The position numbers were made by a program, and so were the translations under genes. Source: Bacillota bacterium (GTDB taxonomy: Bacteria > Bacillota > Clostridia > Oscillospirales > Ruminococcaceae). Taken from it: DNA of 30,130 bases. Under the pieces are notes generated by a model, which made no database searches, was not told where the DNA came from, and saw only the letters and a list, made by a program, of their open reading frames with translations. The stretch's first letter is position 1; each line of letters begins with the position of its first letter. The stretch lies in NCBI GenBank assembly GCA_023391005.1, contig JAEWBS010000021.1, forward strand, positions 1 through 30,130. Direction: 5' to 3'. Shown here one piece after another: positions 22,568 to 30,130 of the stretch.

Positions 22568-24097
22568 ATGAAAACCATTGTTTTGACCGGTCAGGATCTA
22601 ACCCTGGAAGAGGTCGTGCTTGTCTGCCGCAAGGACGCACAGGTGACACTTTCCGACACAGCTAAACAAAATATCATCGCTTCGCGCGAGGTTGTGAATC
22701 AAATCGTTGAAGAAGAGCGCGTCGTTTACGGCATTACAACCGGATTTGGAAAATTCAGCGACGTTGTTATAAGTGCTGACGAATGCAAGCTGCTTCAAAA
22801 AAATCTCATTGTTACCCACGCCGTAGGCGCGGGAGAGGCGTTCCCCAGAGACGCGGCGCGCGGCATTATCCTGTTGCGCATCAACAATTTGGCCAAGGGC
22901 TTTTCGGGCGCACGTATGGAAGTCGTGCAGACCATGGTCGATATGCTCAACAAGGGCGTAACCCCTATCGTGCCGCAAAAGGGCTCGCTGGGCGCTTCGG
23001 GCGATTTGGCGCCGCTGTCTCATATGGTGCTGCCGATGCTTGGCCTTGGCAAAGCCGAATACAAGGGTGAAATTCTTGACGGCGCAGAAGCGATGGCACG
23101 CGCGGGTATTCCGACCATCGAGCTCAGCGCGAAGGAAGGTCTGGCGCTGATCAATGGCACCCAAGTTATGACGGCCACCGGCGCGCTGACGGTCTACGAC
23201 GCAATCTCGCTTTTAAAGGTTGCGGATATTGCCGCCGCACTGAGCTTTGAAGCGCACAACGGCGTCACCGACGCGTTGGACGCACGCATTCACGCCATAC
23301 GCCCGCATCAGGGACAGATGGATACCGCCCGCATCGTCAAGCACCTTTTAGAGGGCAGCAAGAACACAACCCGTCAGGGCGAGGTACGTGTGCAGGACGC
23401 CTATTCACTGCGTTGCGTGCCTCAGGTTCACGGTGCCAGCAAGGACGCCATCAATTTTGTAAAGAACAAAGTTGAGATCGAAATCAACTCGGTTACCGAC
23501 AACCCCATCATTCTCAAAGAAACGATGGAATGCATCTCAGGCGGAAACTTCCACGGCCAGCCGATGGCACTCCCCTTTGACTTTTTAGGCATCGCCATTG
23601 CCGAGCTTGCCGATATTTCTGAGCGCCGCCTCGAACGTCTCGTCAACCCCGCTTTGAGCGGACTCCCGGCCTTTTTGACCCAGCACGGCGGCGTCAACTC
23701 CGGCTTTATGATCGTCCAATACTCGGCGGCATCGCTCGTTTCTGAAAACAAGGTGCTCGCGCATCCGGCCAGTGTGGACAGCATCCCCTCCTCCGCCAAT
23801 CAGGAGGATCATGTCAGCATGGGCACCATCGCGGCCCGCAAAGCGCGGGAGATTCTTGAAAACGCGCGCCGCGTGCTTGCCATGGAGCTGATGTGCGCCT
23901 GCCAGGCCATCGACCTGCGCGGAGACAAGGGGTTAGGCGTCGGCACCAAACCGGCGTATGAAACCATCCGCGCGCTTGTCGCCCCGCTCGGAGAGGATCG
24001 CCCGCTGTACGAGGACATCAACCAGTGCGAAAGCGTTATTATCGACGGCAGCTTAGTCTCTAATGTAGAGAGCCATGCTTCACCGATTGAATTTTAG
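22568..24097 (+). CDS. hutH: Histidine ammonia-lyase
   Basis: Deaminates L-histidine to trans-urocanate and ammonia, the first step of histidine degradation; cytoplasmic homotetramer. The Ala143-Ser144-Gly145 triad in GSLGASGDLAPLSH autocyclises to the MIO electrophile. Other family signatures are YGITTGFGKF (about 54-63), the NGTQVM region, VQDAYSLRCVPQVHGASKD and SSANQEDHVSMGTIAAR. The 509 aa are the usual length. I chose the ATG at 22568 (MKTIVLTGQDLTLEE) with AAGGAG 10 nt upstream; a start at 22478 would lie within the promoter. Confidence 0.97.
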   Translation: MKTIVLTGQDLTLEEVVLVCRKDAQVTLSDTAKQNIIASREVVNQIVEEERVVYGITTGFGKFSDVVISADECKLLQKNLIVTHAVGAGEAFPRDAARGIILLRINNLAKGFSGARMEVVQTMVDMLNKGVTPIVPQKGSLGASGDLAPLSHMVLPMLGLGKAEYKGEILDGAEAMARAGIPTIELSAKEGLALINGTQVMTATGALTVYDAISLLKVADIAAALSFEAHNGVTDALDARIHAIRPHQGQMDTARIVKHLLEGSKNTTRQGEVRVQDAYSLRCVPQVHGASKDAINFVKNKVEIEINSVTDNPIILKETMECISGGNFHGQPMALPFDFLGIAIAELADISERRLERLVNPALSGLPAFLTQHGGVNSGFMIVQYSAASLVSENKVLAHPASVDSIPSSANQEDHVSMGTIAARKAREILENARRVLAMELMCACQAIDLRGDKGLGVGTKPAYETIRALVAPLGEDRPLYEDINQCESVIIDGSLVSNVESHASPIEF

Positions 24098-24118
24098 TTG
24101 ATCGTTCATAAGGCCGCA

Positions 24119-24148
24119 GGATGAAACGACGGGGCAAACGTTTCATCC
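24119..24148 (+). other. Hairpin between hutH and the transporter gene
   Basis: Perfect 10-bp inverted repeat GGATGAAACG / CGTTTCATCC with a 10-nt loop, 22 bp after the hutH stop. There is no T-tract, so it is more likely an RNA-processing or 3'-stabilising hairpin setting the hutH:transporter ratio, or a protein site, than a terminator. Confidence 0.55.
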
Positions 24149-24202
24149 CGGCGACTTTAAGAAGCGACTAAATTCGATATATAAGGATTGGAGGAATACT
24201 AT

Positions 24203-25501
24203 ATGTTGTTAAACCCTGTAATTGTAGCAGTGACCATTCTATGCGTGCTCTGCCTTATGAAGATGAACATCCTGCTGGCAATGATCCTCTCGCTGTTTGC
24301 GGGTGGTCTTGTGGGCGGTCTGGGATTCGACGGCACCATGTCCTCCCTGCTGGCCGGTCTGGGCAGCAACGGCGAAACCGCGTTGGCTTACGTCCTTCTG
24401 GGTACCTTTGCTACGGCAATGGCCACAACCGGTATCGTCGATATTCTGGGGCAAAAAATGACCAAGTTTATCGGCGACAAGAAAATGGTCTTTTTATGGA
24501 CCCTCGCATTTATCGCCTGCCTGTCTCAGAATGCTATTCCGATACATATCGCGTTTATTCCCATCCTGATTCCGCCGCTGCTTATATTGATGAACCGTCT
24601 TAAAATCGACCGCCGCGCCGCCGCTTGCTCGCTGGCGTTTGGTCTGAAAGCCCCGTACATTACGCTGCCGGTCGGCTTTGGCTTGATCTTCCACGGCATT
24701 ATCGCGGACAATATGACCTCTAACGGCATGCCGGTTAATGTAAAGGAAGTTTGGAAAGCCAACTGGATTCTCGGTATAGCCATGGTGATCGGCCTGTGCA
24801 TCGCTTTGCTTTTCACCTACAGAAAACCCCGCGATTATAAGGACATTCAGTTGGTTGACCACGTCGTCACCGAGGATACGAAATTTGAGCGCCGCCATTG
24901 GATGACCCTGCTGACCGTTATCGTCATGGTTGTTCTTCAGTTAACGCTCGGTTCTCTCCCGATCGCGGCTGTCGGCGGCCTGCTGCTGATGATTCTCACC
25001 GGCGCGATCAAGTGGAAAGATATTGACGCCCAGTTTGAGGGCGGCATCAAGCTGATGGGCTTTATCGCCTTCGTCATGCTGGTTGCGGGCGGCTATGCGC
25101 AGGTTCTGAAGGATACCGGCGCTGTCGACGAGCTCGTTCGTGGCTCCATCAGCCTGATGGGTGGCAACAAGCTGGTTGCGGCCACTATGATCACGCTGAT
25201 CGGCCTGCTGGTCACCATGGGCATCGGCACCTCGTTTGGTACCATTCCGGTCGTGGCGGTTCTTTATGTGCCGCTTTGCCAGCAGATGGGCTTTAGCACC
25301 CCTGCTACCATTCTGCTGATCTCGGCAGCGGCAGCGCTTGGCGACGCCGGCTCCCCCGCTTCCGACACAACGCTTGGCCCGACCTGCGGTTTGAATGCCG
25401 ACGGTCAGCACGACCACATTTGGGACACCTGCGTTCCCACCTTCCTCCACTACAATATTCCGTTGATGATCGCTGCGATCATTGCTTCTCAGTTCATGTA
25501 A
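24203..25501 (+). CDS. Na+/H+ antiporter-type amino-acid transporter (YuiF-like), probable histidine permease
   Basis: Polytopic membrane transporter of the NhaC/YuiF (HI1107) family. The 432-aa protein has about 11-12 hydrophobic segments, with the family-like APYITLPVGFGLIFHGI and a conserved C-terminal re-entrant region rich in small residues and Asp (AALGDAGSPASDTTLGPTCGLN). YuiF-type transporters have been predicted as histidine transporters from regulatory context, and the place after hutH supports histidine import here; direct ion coupling and substrate are inferred. I chose the ATG at 24203 because GGAGG stands 8 nt upstream; a TTG at 24188 is not preferred. Confidence 0.82.
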   Translation: MLLNPVIVAVTILCVLCLMKMNILLAMILSLFAGGLVGGLGFDGTMSSLLAGLGSNGETALAYVLLGTFATAMATTGIVDILGQKMTKFIGDKKMVFLWTLAFIACLSQNAIPIHIAFIPILIPPLLILMNRLKIDRRAAACSLAFGLKAPYITLPVGFGLIFHGIIADNMTSNGMPVNVKEVWKANWILGIAMVIGLCIALLFTYRKPRDYKDIQLVDHVVTEDTKFERRHWMTLLTVIVMVVLQLTLGSLPIAAVGGLLLMILTGAIKWKDIDAQFEGGIKLMGFIAFVMLVAGGYAQVLKDTGAVDELVRGSISLMGGNKLVAATMITLIGLLVTMGIGTSFGTIPVVAVLYVPLCQQMGFSTPATILLISAAAALGDAGSPASDTTLGPTCGLNADGQHDHIWDTCVPTFLHYNIPLMIAAIIASQFM

Positions 25502-25506
25502 CTCCT

Positions 25507-25540
25507 GTGAAAAAGGCTGCCGGATGGCAGCCTTTTTCAC
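25507..25540 (+). terminator. Terminator after hutH-transporter operon
   Basis: Perfect 15-bp inverted repeat GTGAAAAAGGCTGCC / GGCAGCCTTTTTCAC around GGAT, 5 bp after the stop codon. The A and T runs inside the arms let it work on both strands. Confidence 0.93.
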
Positions 25541-25544
25541 ATAC

Positions 25545-25585
25545 AAAGCGCGGCCCCTGCATATCATCATGCAGGGCCGCGCTTT
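25545..25585. repeat. Second inverted repeat between convergent genes
   Basis: AAAGCGCGGCCCCTGCAT pairs with ATGCAGG-GCCGCGCTTT (one C bulged) around ATCATC. It directly follows the first terminator and may end transcription of the minus-strand racemase gene or act as backup for the plus strand; T-runs are weak on both sides. The stretch 25586-25743 beyond it shows no convincing gene. Confidence 0.7.
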
Positions 25586-25743
25586 GCTCACTAAAAATAA
25601 ACCTCACGCCGTAGAGAAGCCTTTTGCCGTTATATCGCCTGACTGCATGGATATATTCAAGAACCGTGTGGTTGGTTTGCCCTACAGCGTCGATATCCAC
25701 CCAGCCCTGGACGCCGTGCAGATTTTCAACGGATGCCCTTTTA

Positions 25744-26532
25744 TTAAGGCGTTGGCAGCGTCCATAAAATCTCATCGGACAGACTGACCGGACCGCCCAT
25801 GCTGCAATGCGTCACCCGGCCCTCTTCGGCTGTGGCGACCACCTCAATAATGCCGCCCGGCTGCTGTAGCGCACAGGAATAAGTACCGTCTCGCTGTGTC
25901 ATGGCACCCAACGCAGCGACCGCCATTGAGCCGCTGCCGCAGCTGCTCTCCCATATCATCGAGTCGGTTTCGCAGACATAGACCACCGGCACCATATGCG
26001 CGCCGTCGAGAAACATGACGCCGTAAGCACTGCTGTCCACCGCGTTGCGCACCGCTGTGAGAAGGCCGTCAACAAAGGCCTGACTGCGCGGCGCACCGGG
26101 AACAATGGTATGAACGATGCCGTCAAAGCAGACGGCGCTAAAGGCTTCGTCATCATATTCGATCAGAATCTTTTCCGTCGGAAGCGGCATCTCGGTTTCG
26201 CACCGACCAAACACCGCGTCCACTTTAACCGTCAGGGGACGCTCGGCGCCGCTGATCTCAACCCTCACGCTGTCGGGGTTGCCGGACAGCAGCTTGCTTA
26301 AAAGATAACCGTAGCTGCGGGTCGCGTTGCCGCAAAACTCCCCGCCCATCATCTCAATGCGGCCATCCCCGCCCATTTTGGGCGCGACATGGAACGCCAC
26401 CTGCTCGGCACGAAAGCTGCCTTCGGCCAACAGCATTGCCGCCACCGCCGCATACTGCTGCTGTGGCACGGCGCTCATGACAAAAATCGTGATATTGCCT
26501 GCCGGGTTCGCAATTCTAATTGAGAGCTCCAT
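25744..26532 (-). CDS. DapF-fold amino-acid racemase, CntK-type; probable histidine racemase
   Basis: Cofactor-independent two-base racemase of the diaminopimelate-epimerase fold. The 262-aa protein has both catalytic cysteines, Cys67 (GGEFCGNATRSYGY) and Cys198 (IWESSCGSGS), one per pseudo-symmetric half. The start IANPAGNITIFV and the GGEFCGNAT motif resemble the staphylococcal histidine racemase CntK rather than true DapF, which has a GNDF motif. It follows the histidine-locus regulator on the same strand (75-bp gap). Function in D/L-histidine interconversion is inferred; DapF activity is the alternative. I chose the ATG at 26532 with AGAGGTG upstream; a GTG at 26553 is possible. Confidence 0.8.
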   Translation of the reverse strand: MELSIRIANPAGNITIFVMSAVPQQQYAAVAAMLLAEGSFRAEQVAFHVAPKMGGDGRIEMMGGEFCGNATRSYGYLLSKLLSGNPDSVRVEISGAERPLTVKVDAVFGRCETEMPLPTEKILIEYDDEAFSAVCFDGIVHTIVPGAPRSQAFVDGLLTAVRNAVDSSAYGVMFLDGAHMVPVVYVCETDSMIWESSCGSGSMAVAALGAMTQRDGTYSCALQQPGGIIEVVATAEEGRVTHCSMGGPVSLSDEILWTLPTP

Positions 26533-26550
26533 AGATGTTAACACCTCTCG

Positions 26551-26574
26551 CACCGGAAAACCCGGTGTGTTTTT
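26551..26574. repeat. Small inverted repeat with T-run between regulator and racemase genes
   Basis: CACCGG / CCGGTG with a 5-nt loop (plus strand CACCGGAAAACCCGGTG) followed by TGTTTTTT in the plus direction. For the minus-strand genes the T-run is on the wrong side, so it is not a terminator of the regulator gene; it may instead form just ahead of the racemase ribosome binding site. Confidence 0.5.
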
Positions 26575-26607
26575 TCCCAGTGTAATACGCCGCCGTCTTT
26601 TTTGCGT

Positions 26608-29600
26608 TTATTCGTTTGCCCATGGCAGCTCAAGCGGGAGCTCAAGCTCGTAAGCGCCCGGAATTCCGGCCAGATACTGCTCGCTTTTTAGGCAGCAGGC
26701 CTCCAGGCTGTCGGTGATGACACCGTCAAACGCTTCGGGGAAGTTTTTAAGCAATATCGCCTTCATGCGCTCGACGATGCCCAACGCCAGAGGTGAACTG
26801 ATGGTATACGCCGTTTTCTCCGCCTCCGCCAGCAGGCGCTTGGCATCGGTCATGCTGCCGTCCATTGCGTGCAGCAAACAGCAATACGACTTGGTCATCG
26901 AGCGCCCGACGAGGATATTCGAGGCATCATATAGCTTGTTGGCATAAAAGAAAAGCTCCGCCGCCTTATCTCTTTGCCCCAGCATCAGCAAAGAGCAGGC
27001 CTGATTGGAAAAGAAAATAGGATTTTTGGGATATCTGCGGTCGCTGCACACCGCGATGGCGCGCTCATAGAAAGTCAGCGAGGCCTCAAAATGCTTCTGC
27101 TTGCGTTCGAGTTCGCCCAGATAGTTATAGCAGGCCGCGAGATTTAAAACATAGTTTTGGCTGTCGAGCGCGGTGGTTTCAAACAGGTCTATGGCCTGAT
27201 TAAGCCGCTCCCTGCCCTCTTCATAGCGGCCGCACATGGTCAGATATAAGCCATATAGGCGGCATTCAATCGCATAGTCGATGCTCAGGCGCTTTTCTTT
27301 TGCAATGGCCATGCTTTTCTCGATATTTTCCCGCATCAGGTTGGGGTTCCAGGTCTGTATACCATAAAAGGTCAGCTGCCGCAGGCAGGAAATATAGATG
27401 TGCGGGTGCGTCTCTAAATAGTCGGTATGCGCCTGACTATGCCGGATCGCCTCAAGCCCCTTCTTATAAAGCCCCTGAGAAATACAATATTTGCCGATGA
27501 CAAGATAGAGCAGCGTTTCAAGCTCGACAAAATCGATGGCGTTGGGCTGGTAATTATAGAGCCTGACCAACTCGGTCACCAGCTCATCAAAATATTTTGA
27601 AAGCTGCTTGGGCGCCTCAAGCGCCGAATCCTTCTGCGGCTGAAGCACCGGATAGAGCTCGTAGTTATAGCGCGAATAGTCCGCGAGGCTGAGAATTTTG
27701 TACTTGAGCACCTTGACGTCGTTGCCAGCCTGCGCATAGTGATAGATAATCCGCTGATACCAGTTGTTGTTATGCAAAAGCTCCGGTGTCTGTTCATAAT
27801 AGCTCGCCACCCGGGTGTGCAGCAGCCTGCGTTTAGAAGGCGAAAGCTGCGAATGGACGAAATCCTGCATTTTAGCGTGACGGAATTGAAACCGAATCTG
27901 CCCGTCGGTGACCCTTTCTTTGATCAGGCTGTGTTGCTTGAGCGCGTCGGTCAGCTCAATAATCTCAAGCGTGTCCCGATTGAGGATATATTCGACAATG
28001 TCCAGCGTAATCGACTCGGGGCAGACCGACATGGTGTCGAGCAGTTGTCGGGAATCGGCCGAGAGTTCCTCGAGCCGTTCGAGTAGAATATCCTGCGGAT
28101 TAGACGGCATCCGGCGTAAGTCCCCCGCCTCGTTGGAAAGATAGCCGATCAGCATATCCAGAAAAAAGCCGTTCCCCTCGGAGTCTTGATGAATATGCGA
28201 AATAATCTGTTCGTTAAGCGCGTTTGGCCCGAGCCGGTCGGCGATGATATCCGCCACATCCTTTTCGGTGAACGGCGGAATCAGCAGTTGGTTGAGAAAT
28301 TTCTCGCGCACCAGCGCGTTGATCTGCTTTTGCAGATAAGGCATCTGCACATCTAAACAGGTGCAGATACAAAAGATATTCGGGTTGCGGTCGCGGATAA
28401 TCAGCGAAAGCAGCTCGAGGCTGTGATTGTCCATAAACTGAATGTTGTCAAAGAATAGGATGATCGGGTTCTCTTCCCCGACATAAGAAAACAGCTTGAG
28501 CACGCTGTTTCTGGCGGTGCGGTAGTTGTAGGAGGTCATCACGTCCTCGGGCACCTGCGCGGTCTGTGCGCTGTCACCAAACAGTGGGAACAGCGTATTG
28601 ATATAGCCCGTATAGCTGGCCGGAACGGTCACATTGCGGGTACGAATTTGCTGGTCCAGCTGCAGCATAATGGTGTTCCAGGGCTGCAATATAAACTCGC
28701 GCTCCGCTTGAAAGCAGATGGTCTTGAGTACGATGCAGGCGTCTTCGCCGATGCTATCGAGAAAACTGTTGACGAGATAGGTTTTTCCGACGCCGTTTTC
28801 GCCAAGAATAAGCACTGACGTCGGCGTACCCAAAAGAAAGGAGCGGTAGGCCTTCATCATATACTGCATTTCATCCGCGCGGCCGATAATCCGCACCGGC
28901 GCCTGCTCTTCCTGATCCTCGGTGGTAGATTCGGTCCATGCGCTTAAAAGCTCGCGGTGGAGCTGTGTCAGCTCGGCGCAAGGCGCAATCCGCAGCTCAG
29001 CGTTTAAAAGCTTGCTGATGTTCTGATAAACCTTAATCCCCTTATAGTAAAGCCCGTTTTTCTGGTAGCACACCATCATGAGCTGATAAACGCGCTCGTC
29101 GAGCGGGTCTTTTTTAATATAACGGTTAAAGAGCATCTCCGTTTCTGAAACGTCCCGCTCCATCGCCTGGCTCATCGCGTCATAGAGCTGACGCAGATAA
29201 TATTCCCGGAATTCGTTGCGCTCCATCTCAAGCCAGTTTTCAAAGGCGTCGGCATTTTTCAGGCTGAAGCCCTGTAACAGCTCGCCGTCGTAGAGCGAAA
29301 AATCATGAGTTTTCATGAAATAGTCGTAATCGATGTCATATTCCAGCTCGGTGTTAAGCGTTAGCAAATGCTTTTTGGGCGAGACGATTAATTCAATATC
29401 GAATACTCTTTTAATCGTATAGAGCGTATGACGCAAATTCTTTTTTGCGATCTGTGAATCGTCGGTATCCCAAAGCAGATTTGCCGCCTGCTCGCGCGAA
29501 ATCGTCTTTTTAAGCGCCAAACAATACAGCAGCGCCTCCGCCTTTTTAAAAGGCAGCAGAACCTGCTGACCGTCTAACAATATCATCGGCATTTGCAGCA

Positions 29601-29622
29601 GCTTAAAGGAAATTACAGCCAT
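26608..29622 (-). CDS. SARP/AfsR-like transcriptional regulator: winged helix, BTAD, STAND-type ATPase, TPR
   Basis: Large cytoplasmic regulator of 1004 aa. In order: an OmpR-type winged helix (about residues 1-95, with SREQAANLLWDTDD and KKNLRHTLYTIKR), a bacterial transcriptional-activation domain (about 100-232, EMLFNRYIKKDPLDERVYQLMMVCY), an AAA/STAND ATPase with Walker A GENGVGKT (274-281) and Walker B ILFFDN (about 388-393), then helical TPR-like repeats to the C-terminus that probably sense a ligand or partner. SARP-type proteins bind direct repeats of heptamers with an 11-bp period near the -35. Exactly such repeats precede hutD, hutH and hutU. I chose the ATG at 29622, with GAGAG upstream; a GTG two codons earlier is possible. 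It is divergent from hutU and transcribed with the racemase. Confidence 0.88.
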   Translation of the reverse strand: MAVISFKLLQMPMILLDGQQVLLPFKKAEALLYCLALKKTISREQAANLLWDTDDSQIAKKNLRHTLYTIKRVFDIELIVSPKKHLLTLNTELEYDIDYDYFMKTHDFSLYDGELLQGFSLKNADAFENWLEMERNEFREYYLRQLYDAMSQAMERDVSETEMLFNRYIKKDPLDERVYQLMMVCYQKNGLYYKGIKVYQNISKLLNAELRIAPCAELTQLHRELLSAWTESTTEDQEEQAPVRIIGRADEMQYMMKAYRSFLLGTPTSVLILGENGVGKTYLVNSFLDSIGEDACIVLKTICFQAEREFILQPWNTIMLQLDQQIRTRNVTVPASYTGYINTLFPLFGDSAQTAQVPEDVMTSYNYRTARNSVLKLFSYVGEENPIILFFDNIQFMDNHSLELLSLIIRDRNPNIFCICTCLDVQMPYLQKQINALVREKFLNQLLIPPFTEKDVADIIADRLGPNALNEQIISHIHQDSEGNGFFLDMLIGYLSNEAGDLRRMPSNPQDILLERLEELSADSRQLLDTMSVCPESITLDIVEYILNRDTLEIIELTDALKQHSLIKERVTDGQIRFQFRHAKMQDFVHSQLSPSKRRLLHTRVASYYEQTPELLHNNNWYQRIIYHYAQAGNDVKVLKYKILSLADYSRYNYELYPVLQPQKDSALEAPKQLSKYFDELVTELVRLYNYQPNAIDFVELETLLYLVIGKYCISQGLYKKGLEAIRHSQAHTDYLETHPHIYISCLRQLTFYGIQTWNPNLMRENIEKSMAIAKEKRLSIDYAIECRLYGLYLTMCGRYEEGRERLNQAIDLFETTALDSQNYVLNLAACYNYLGELERKQKHFEASLTFYERAIAVCSDRRYPKNPIFFSNQACSLLMLGQRDKAAELFFYANKLYDASNILVGRSMTKSYCCLLHAMDGSMTDAKRLLAEAEKTAYTISSPLALGIVERMKAILLKNFPEAFDGVITDSLEACCLKSEQYLAGIPGAYELELPLELPWANE

Positions 29623-29707
29623 AGACACGCTCTCTTTCTCTTAATTACAAATCCAAACGGCATCCACGGATTATGCGTCGAATTTTGCATCACATCTTAA
29701 CACCTTT

Positions 29708-29713
29708 ATTATA
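29708..29713 (-). promoter_or_regulatory. -10 box of the regulator gene
   Basis: Perfect minus-strand TATAAT about 85 bp upstream of the start codon, in an AT-rich stretch. No good -35 is seen at 16-18 bp. The hut element at 29775-29792 lies 62 bp further upstream, so autoregulation is possible. Confidence 0.5.
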
Positions 29714-29774
29714 CAATATTTTCCCAAAAAAGCATCTACAAAAATAAAGAAAAGCAAATTTAATTTAAGTTTTA

Positions 29775-29806
29775 TAGACGTTATTTAGACATCCCTATGA
29801 TAATAT
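29775..29806 (+). promoter_or_regulatory. hut direct-repeat element and -10 region upstream of hutU
   Basis: TAGACGT-TATT-TAGACAT (29775-29792), the best-preserved of the three elements: two heptamers with five identical leading bases, 11 bp apart. Eight nt later comes TAATAT (29801-29806), with overlapping alternatives TATGAT (29796) and GATAAT (29799). No sigma-A -35 is present. The core GACGTTATTTAGAC is at 29777-29790. Confidence 0.65.
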
Positions 29807-29840
29807 GAGTGTGTAAAAACCGAAAAGGGAGGCATCTGCC

Positions 29841-30130
29841 ATGAATAATTGTGAAATTGGAAGCGCTATGACCATAAAGCTTGACGCTGTGCTGCCGGAA
29901 TACCCTGTTTTTAAAGAAGGGGTTCGCCGTGCGCCTAAGCGCGAGCTGACACTGAACGAACGCGAAATCAAGCTGGCGCTGAAAAATGCGCTGCGCTACA
30001 TTCCCGAATCGCTGCACGAGCAGCTGGCGCCTGAGTTTTTAGAGGAATTGATGACCCACGGGCGTATCTACGGCTATCGTTTTATGCCCAAGGAGCGTAT
30101 CTACGGCAAGCCTATTGACGAATATAAGGG
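29841..30130 (+). CDS. hutU: Urocanate hydratase (urocanase), N-terminal part, cut by window edge
   Basis: Hydrates urocanate to imidazolonepropionate using tightly bound NAD+, the second step of histidine degradation. Only the first 96 codons are in the window and the frame is open to the edge. The translated part matches the clostridial urocanase N-terminus: VLPEYPVFKEGVRRAPKRE, LALKNALRYIPESLHEQLAPEFL and HGRIYGYRFMPKERIYGKPI. AGGGAGG precedes the ATG at 29841; a second ATG at 29868 (MTIKLD) is closer to the family start but has no ribosome binding site. hutI, expected next, is not seen. Confidence 0.93.
   Translation, partial: MNNCEIGSAMTIKLDAVLPEYPVFKEGVRRAPKRELTLNEREIKLALKNALRYIPESLHEQLAPEFLEELMTHGRIYGYRFMPKERIYGKPIDEYK

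Noticed and set aside
25482..25787. Open frames on both strands between the transporter and racemase genes
   Set aside because: They run through two terminator-like inverted repeats, have no ribosome binding site, overlap the neighbouring genes and resemble no family.
26551..26574. Intrinsic terminator of the regulator gene
   Set aside because: The T-run lies on the plus-strand side of the hairpin, whereas the adjacent genes are transcribed on the minus strand.
1..30130. CRISPR arrays, tRNA/rRNA genes, insertion sequences, prophage or defence systems
   Set aside because: No regularly spaced repeats, conserved T-arm or rRNA sequences, transposase, integrase or phage proteins were recognised by reading.

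Overview
The window looks like chromosomal DNA of a spore-forming, moderately GC-rich member of the Clostridia (Bacillota). Three things suggest this: a complete spoIIIA sporulation operon, a housekeeping cluster (Asp23-nusB-xseA-xseB-ispA-dxs-tlyA-argR-recN) in the order known from Bacillus and Clostridia, and a histidine-degradation locus of the folate-dependent (FtcD/FchA) type. No tRNA, rRNA, CRISPR array, insertion sequence or phage gene was recognised. Genus cannot be assigned from the sequence alone.

Positions 1-11,000, all on the minus strand. The left edge holds a strong sigma-A promoter and a T-box-like leader whose regulated gene lies outside the window. Then, in transcription order (right to left), come an Asp23-family gene, nusB, a TsaD-like paralog, xseA, xseB, ispA, a YuiD/DUF212 membrane protein, dxs, tlyA, nadK, argR and recN. 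Most are coupled by 4-16 bp overlaps or short gaps. Compared with B. subtilis, folD is absent from the slot after nusB, where the TsaD-like gene sits, and yuiD and nadK are inserted.

Positions 11,000-17,500, minus strand. spoIIIAA to spoIIIAH are all present and tightly packed, with a likely sigma-E -10 element upstream. Between spoIIIAE and spoIIIAF there is an unannotated 32-residue one-helix membrane ORF, coupled by ATGA overlaps at both ends and preceded by a strong ribosome binding site. Upstream of the operon lie a glycosyltransferase family 8 gene and a two-helix zinc-ribbon protein gene, followed by a strong terminator.

Positions 17,500-30,130: histidine and one-carbon metabolism. 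Minus strand: fhs and hutD. Plus strand: ftcD-fchA, then hutH and a YuiF-like transporter, then the start of hutU at the right edge. Minus strand again: a large winged-helix/BTAD/ATPase regulator followed by a CntK-type (DapF-fold) racemase. The expected route is histidine -> urocanate (HutH) -> imidazolonepropionate (HutU) -> formiminoglutamate (HutI, not in the window) -> glutamate plus formimino-THF (FtcD) -> methenyl-THF (FchA). Fhs could then recover ATP from formyl-THF.

The most interesting observations are: (1) a shared direct-repeat element, GACGTT-NN-TT-W-GAC with 11-bp periodicity, upstream of hutD, hutH and hutU, in front of -10 boxes lacking a good -35, which fits binding by the SARP-like regulator encoded here; (2) the spoIIIAE/AF microprotein; (3) a probable histidine racemase encoded with the regulator of histidine degradation; (4) a two-copy structured intergenic repeat with a compensatory base change.
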